This document shows positions 62,300-64,000 of a DNA stretch of 64,000 bases, piece by piece (positions within the stretch are counted from its first letter, which is position 1; every line of letters begins with the position of its first letter). The stretch spans positions 2,604,001 to 2,668,000 of the forward strand of contig NC_008825.1 of assembly GCF_000015725.1 (NCBI RefSeq), given 5' to 3'. The notes beneath the pieces are model-generated. The model was not told the origin of the DNA, ran no database searches, and worked only from the letters and a program-made list of their open reading frames with translations. The stretch comes from Methylibium petroleiphilum PM1. GTDB taxonomy: Bacteria > Pseudomonadota > Gammaproteobacteria > Burkholderiales > Burkholderiaceae_C. Position numbers and translations under genes: made by a program.

Positions 62300-63005
62300 T
62301 GTCGCGCGCCTGTCGGGCGCGCAACGTGACCTGTTGCTCGCGCTGGCCGGGCTGGCGCTGTTGATGCTCTGGGACAGCAGCGGCCTCGACATGGCGTTGC
62401 TGCGGCAGGTCGGCGATGCCGACGGATTCGCCTGGCGCAACCACTGGCTGACCGCAGGGCTGCTGCACCAGGGCGGTCGCTGGCTGAGCGTGGCGCTGTT
62501 CGTGCTCACGGTCGCGATCACGCTGCGCCCCTTCGGCCCCTGGCGCGGCGCTATGCCACGCGAGCGCGTGTGGGCCCTGGGCATCACGATCGCCTGCCTG
62601 GTGCTGATCCCGCTGCTCAAGCGCCACAGCCTGACCAGTTGTCCCTGGGAGCTGCAGGAGTTCGGCGGCGTGGCGCGCTACGTCTCGCACTGGCGCTTCG
62701 GCATAGGCGACGGCGGCCCGGGCCGCTGCTTCCCCTCGGGCCATGCCTCCGGCGCGTTCTCCTTCCTGGCACTGGCCGTCCTGCTGCGCACACGGCGCCC
62801 CGCGGCGGCGCGCGCCGTGCTGATCGCGCTGTGCACGGTCGGCGCCGTGTTCGGCCTCGCGCAGATGGCGCGCGGCGCGCACTACCTGAGCCACACGCTC
62901 TACACCGCGTGGCTGTGCGCCAGTCTGACCGCGTTGTCGTGGCAGGCGCTGCAGCGGCCGGCATCGCGGGCACTGCCGCTGCCGCACCACCGGCCAGCGG
63001 ACTGA
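62286..63005 (+). CDS. PAP2-family membrane phosphatase
   Basis: A 239-residue membrane protein with about six hydrophobic segments and the three PAP2 motifs: LLKRHSLTSCPWEL, FPSGHASGAFSFL and ARGAHYLSHTLYTAW. It probably removes phosphate from a lipid phosphate such as undecaprenyl diphosphate, diacylglycerol phosphate or lipid A. The GTG start at 62286 overlaps the transferase gene by 14 bases, so the two are likely co-expressed; this pairing is also seen for mcr-1 and pap2 on plasmids. Confidence 0.88.
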   Translation: MPRPDVARLSGAQRDLLLALAGLALLMLWDSSGLDMALLRQVGDADGFAWRNHWLTAGLLHQGGRWLSVALFVLTVAITLRPFGPWRGAMPRERVWALGITIACLVLIPLLKRHSLTSCPWELQEFGGVARYVSHWRFGIGDGGPGRCFPSGHASGAFSFLALAVLLRTRRPAAARAVLIALCTVGAVFGLAQMARGAHYLSHTLYTAWLCASLTALSWQALQRPASRALPLPHHRPAD

Positions 63006-63015
63006 GCCGGCGCCT

Positions 63016-63720
63016 TCAGCCCATCGCCCGGGTCACGAAGCGATAGCCGACGCCGGTCTCCGTGAGCAGGTACTCCGGCCGCGCCGGGTCGGCCTCCAGC
63101 TTGCGCCGCAACTGGCTCATGTAGATGCGCAGGTAGTGGCTGTGCTCCACCGCGTTCGGGCCCCAGACCTCGCGCAGCAGCTGCCGGTGCGTCAGCACCT
63201 TGCCGGTGTTGGCGATCAGCAGCGTGAGCAACCGGTACTCGATCGGCGTCAGGTGCACCGGTTCGCCGTCGCGTGCCACGACGCGTGACGCAAGGTCGAC
63301 ATCGACTGCGCCGAAGCGAACGTGCACGGCCCCGGTGTCCGAGACGCCTTGCGCGCGCCGCCGCGCCACCCGCACGCGCGCCAGCAGTTCGCCGACGCCG
63401 AAGGGCTTGGTCAGGTAGTCGTCGGCGCCGGCATCGAGCGCGGCGATCTTGTCGGCCTCGTCGGCGCGTGCCGACAGCACGATCACCGGCACCTGCGACC
63501 AGGCCCGCAGGTCATGCAGATAGCCGACCCCGTCACCGTCGGGCATGCCGAGGTCGAGCACGATCAGGTCCGGCCGCCGCGTGCCGGCCTCGACCAGTCC
63601 CTGCCTGAGGGTCGCCGCATCGAACACCAGCCAACCCTCGCCCTCCAGCGCGATGCGCACGAAGCGGCGGATCTGCGGCTCGTCCTCGACGATGATCGCG
63701 ATGGGCGCGGGATCGCTCAT
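63016..63720 (-). CDS. kdpE: Response regulator KdpE (OmpR family)
   Basis: A 234-residue regulator: receiver (1-120; IIVEDEPQIRRFVRIAL, phospho-acceptor Asp in LIVLDLGMPDGDG, LTKPF) and winged-helix output (about 135-232; HLTPIEYRLLTLLIANTGKVLTHRQLLREVWGP, HYLRIYMSQLRRKLE, LLTETGVGYRF). The output pattern is KdpE-like, so it probably controls the kdpFABC potassium pump, outside this window. Its start overlaps the stop of the kdpD-like gene by 4 bases. Confidence 0.88.
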   Translation of the reverse strand: MSDPAPIAIIVEDEPQIRRFVRIALEGEGWLVFDAATLRQGLVEAGTRRPDLIVLDLGMPDGDGVGYLHDLRAWSQVPVIVLSARADEADKIAALDAGADDYLTKPFGVGELLARVRVARRRAQGVSDTGAVHVRFGAVDVDLASRVVARDGEPVHLTPIEYRLLTLLIANTGKVLTHRQLLREVWGPNAVEHSHYLRIYMSQLRRKLEADPARPEYLLTETGVGYRFVTRAMG

Positions 63721-64000
63721 GGCACGGCACCGTCGAGTGCGGCATCCACCGTCACGGCCTCGGGCTGCGGCAGCGCCGGTGGCGTGCCGAGCGGCAGGCT
63801 GAAGCCGAAGCTCGCGCCCGGCCGCTCGGGCGGGCCGTCGCCTCGGCCGGCGCGAATGTGGCCGCCGTGCGCCTCGACGATCGCGCGGCAGATCGCCAGG
63901 CCCAGGCCCACGCCGGCGGTGGCCGACTCGCGCTCGCCGCGCACGAACTTCTCGAACAGCGCCTCCTCTCGGCCAGCCGGCAGGCCAGGGCCAAGATCGC
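63717..64000 (-). CDS. kdpD: Sensor kinase KdpD, C-terminal end (partial)
   Basis: Only the last 94 codons and the stop are inside the window; the gene continues past 64000. The frame shows the end of a HATPase domain: EALFEKFVRGERESATAGVGLGLAICRAIVEAHGGHI and the GASFGFSLPLG strand. The partner KdpE-like gene follows directly (overlap at 63717-63720). Assignment to KdpD rests mainly on that neighbour and on the GVGLGLAICRAIVEAHGG pattern. Confidence 0.75.
   Translation of the reverse strand, partial: DLGPGLPAGREEALFEKFVRGERESATAGVGLGLAICRAIVEAHGGHIRAGRGDGPPERPGASFGFSLPLGTPPALPQPEAVTVDAALDGAVP

Overview
The window is GC-rich, gene-dense chromosomal DNA from a betaproteobacterium, most probably order Burkholderiales (the Rubrivivax/Leptothrix/Methylibium/Piscinibacter side). 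I infer this from the gene order (exbB-exbD-lpxK-Trm112-kdsB-adk, cysS-ppi-ppi-lpxH, clpS-clpA, xseA-sodB, the cco cluster beside an FNR regulator and hemN) and from codon use. No database search was possible, so the genus is not claimed. There is no prophage, CRISPR array or rRNA; the one mobile element is an intact IS5-family insertion sequence.

Layout. 1-1761: an HSL-type esterase gene split by an IS5-family element (470-1679) with a CTTC target duplication; removing the element restores the reading frame exactly. 1786-3869: a YciI-like protein and a MocR-type regulator. 3959-10583: a compact cyclic-di-GMP signalling operon: PAS-PAS-GGDEF-EAL-REC-PAS protein, possible 50-aa ORF, HDOD protein, soluble histidine kinase, REC-HD-GYP protein and a lone REC protein, chained by 4-base start/stop overlaps. 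10777-16674 (minus): cysS, an AlkA-like glycosylase, accA, tilS, lysC and tRNA-Ser(GCU). 16834-19562 (plus): two cyclophilins, lpxH and an MtfA-like peptidase. 19624-22283 (minus): clpS-clpA, then a cold-shock gene. 22873-23963 (minus): an uncharacterised set of very small genes, including a paralogous pair and a 25-residue membrane peptide. 24621-36942: icd, then a microaerobic block (SafE-like protein, hemN, fnr, small membrane proteins, ccoG, ccoP, ccoQ, ccoO, ccoN, ccoS, ccoI) with FNR boxes at hemN/fnr and ccoN. 37036-39583: DUF192 protein, sodB, xseA. 39917-43878: exbB, exbD, lpxK, Trm112 protein, kdsB, adk. 43994-49188: an SDR dehydrogenase, dnaG, rpoD. 49313-55048: a cyclase-FHA protein, a HAD phosphatase and a 1317-residue hybrid histidine kinase with a canonical LOV (blue-light) domain. 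55045-60492: hemH (translationally coupled to the LOV kinase), hslR, grpE, dnaK, dnaJ. 60578-63005: an EptA/MCR-type phosphoethanolamine transferase and a PAP2 phosphatase. 63016-64000 (minus): kdpE and the end of kdpD.

How the parts fit. Most of the window is housekeeping: replication and transcription initiation, envelope lipid A/Kdo supply, protein folding and proteolysis, and microaerobic respiration under FNR. The two regions that look like signalling modules worth experimental attention are the c-di-GMP operon at 3959-10583, where one soluble kinase sits among three RpfG-like receiver domains, and the LOV hybrid kinase whose stop codon overlaps the ferrochelatase start.
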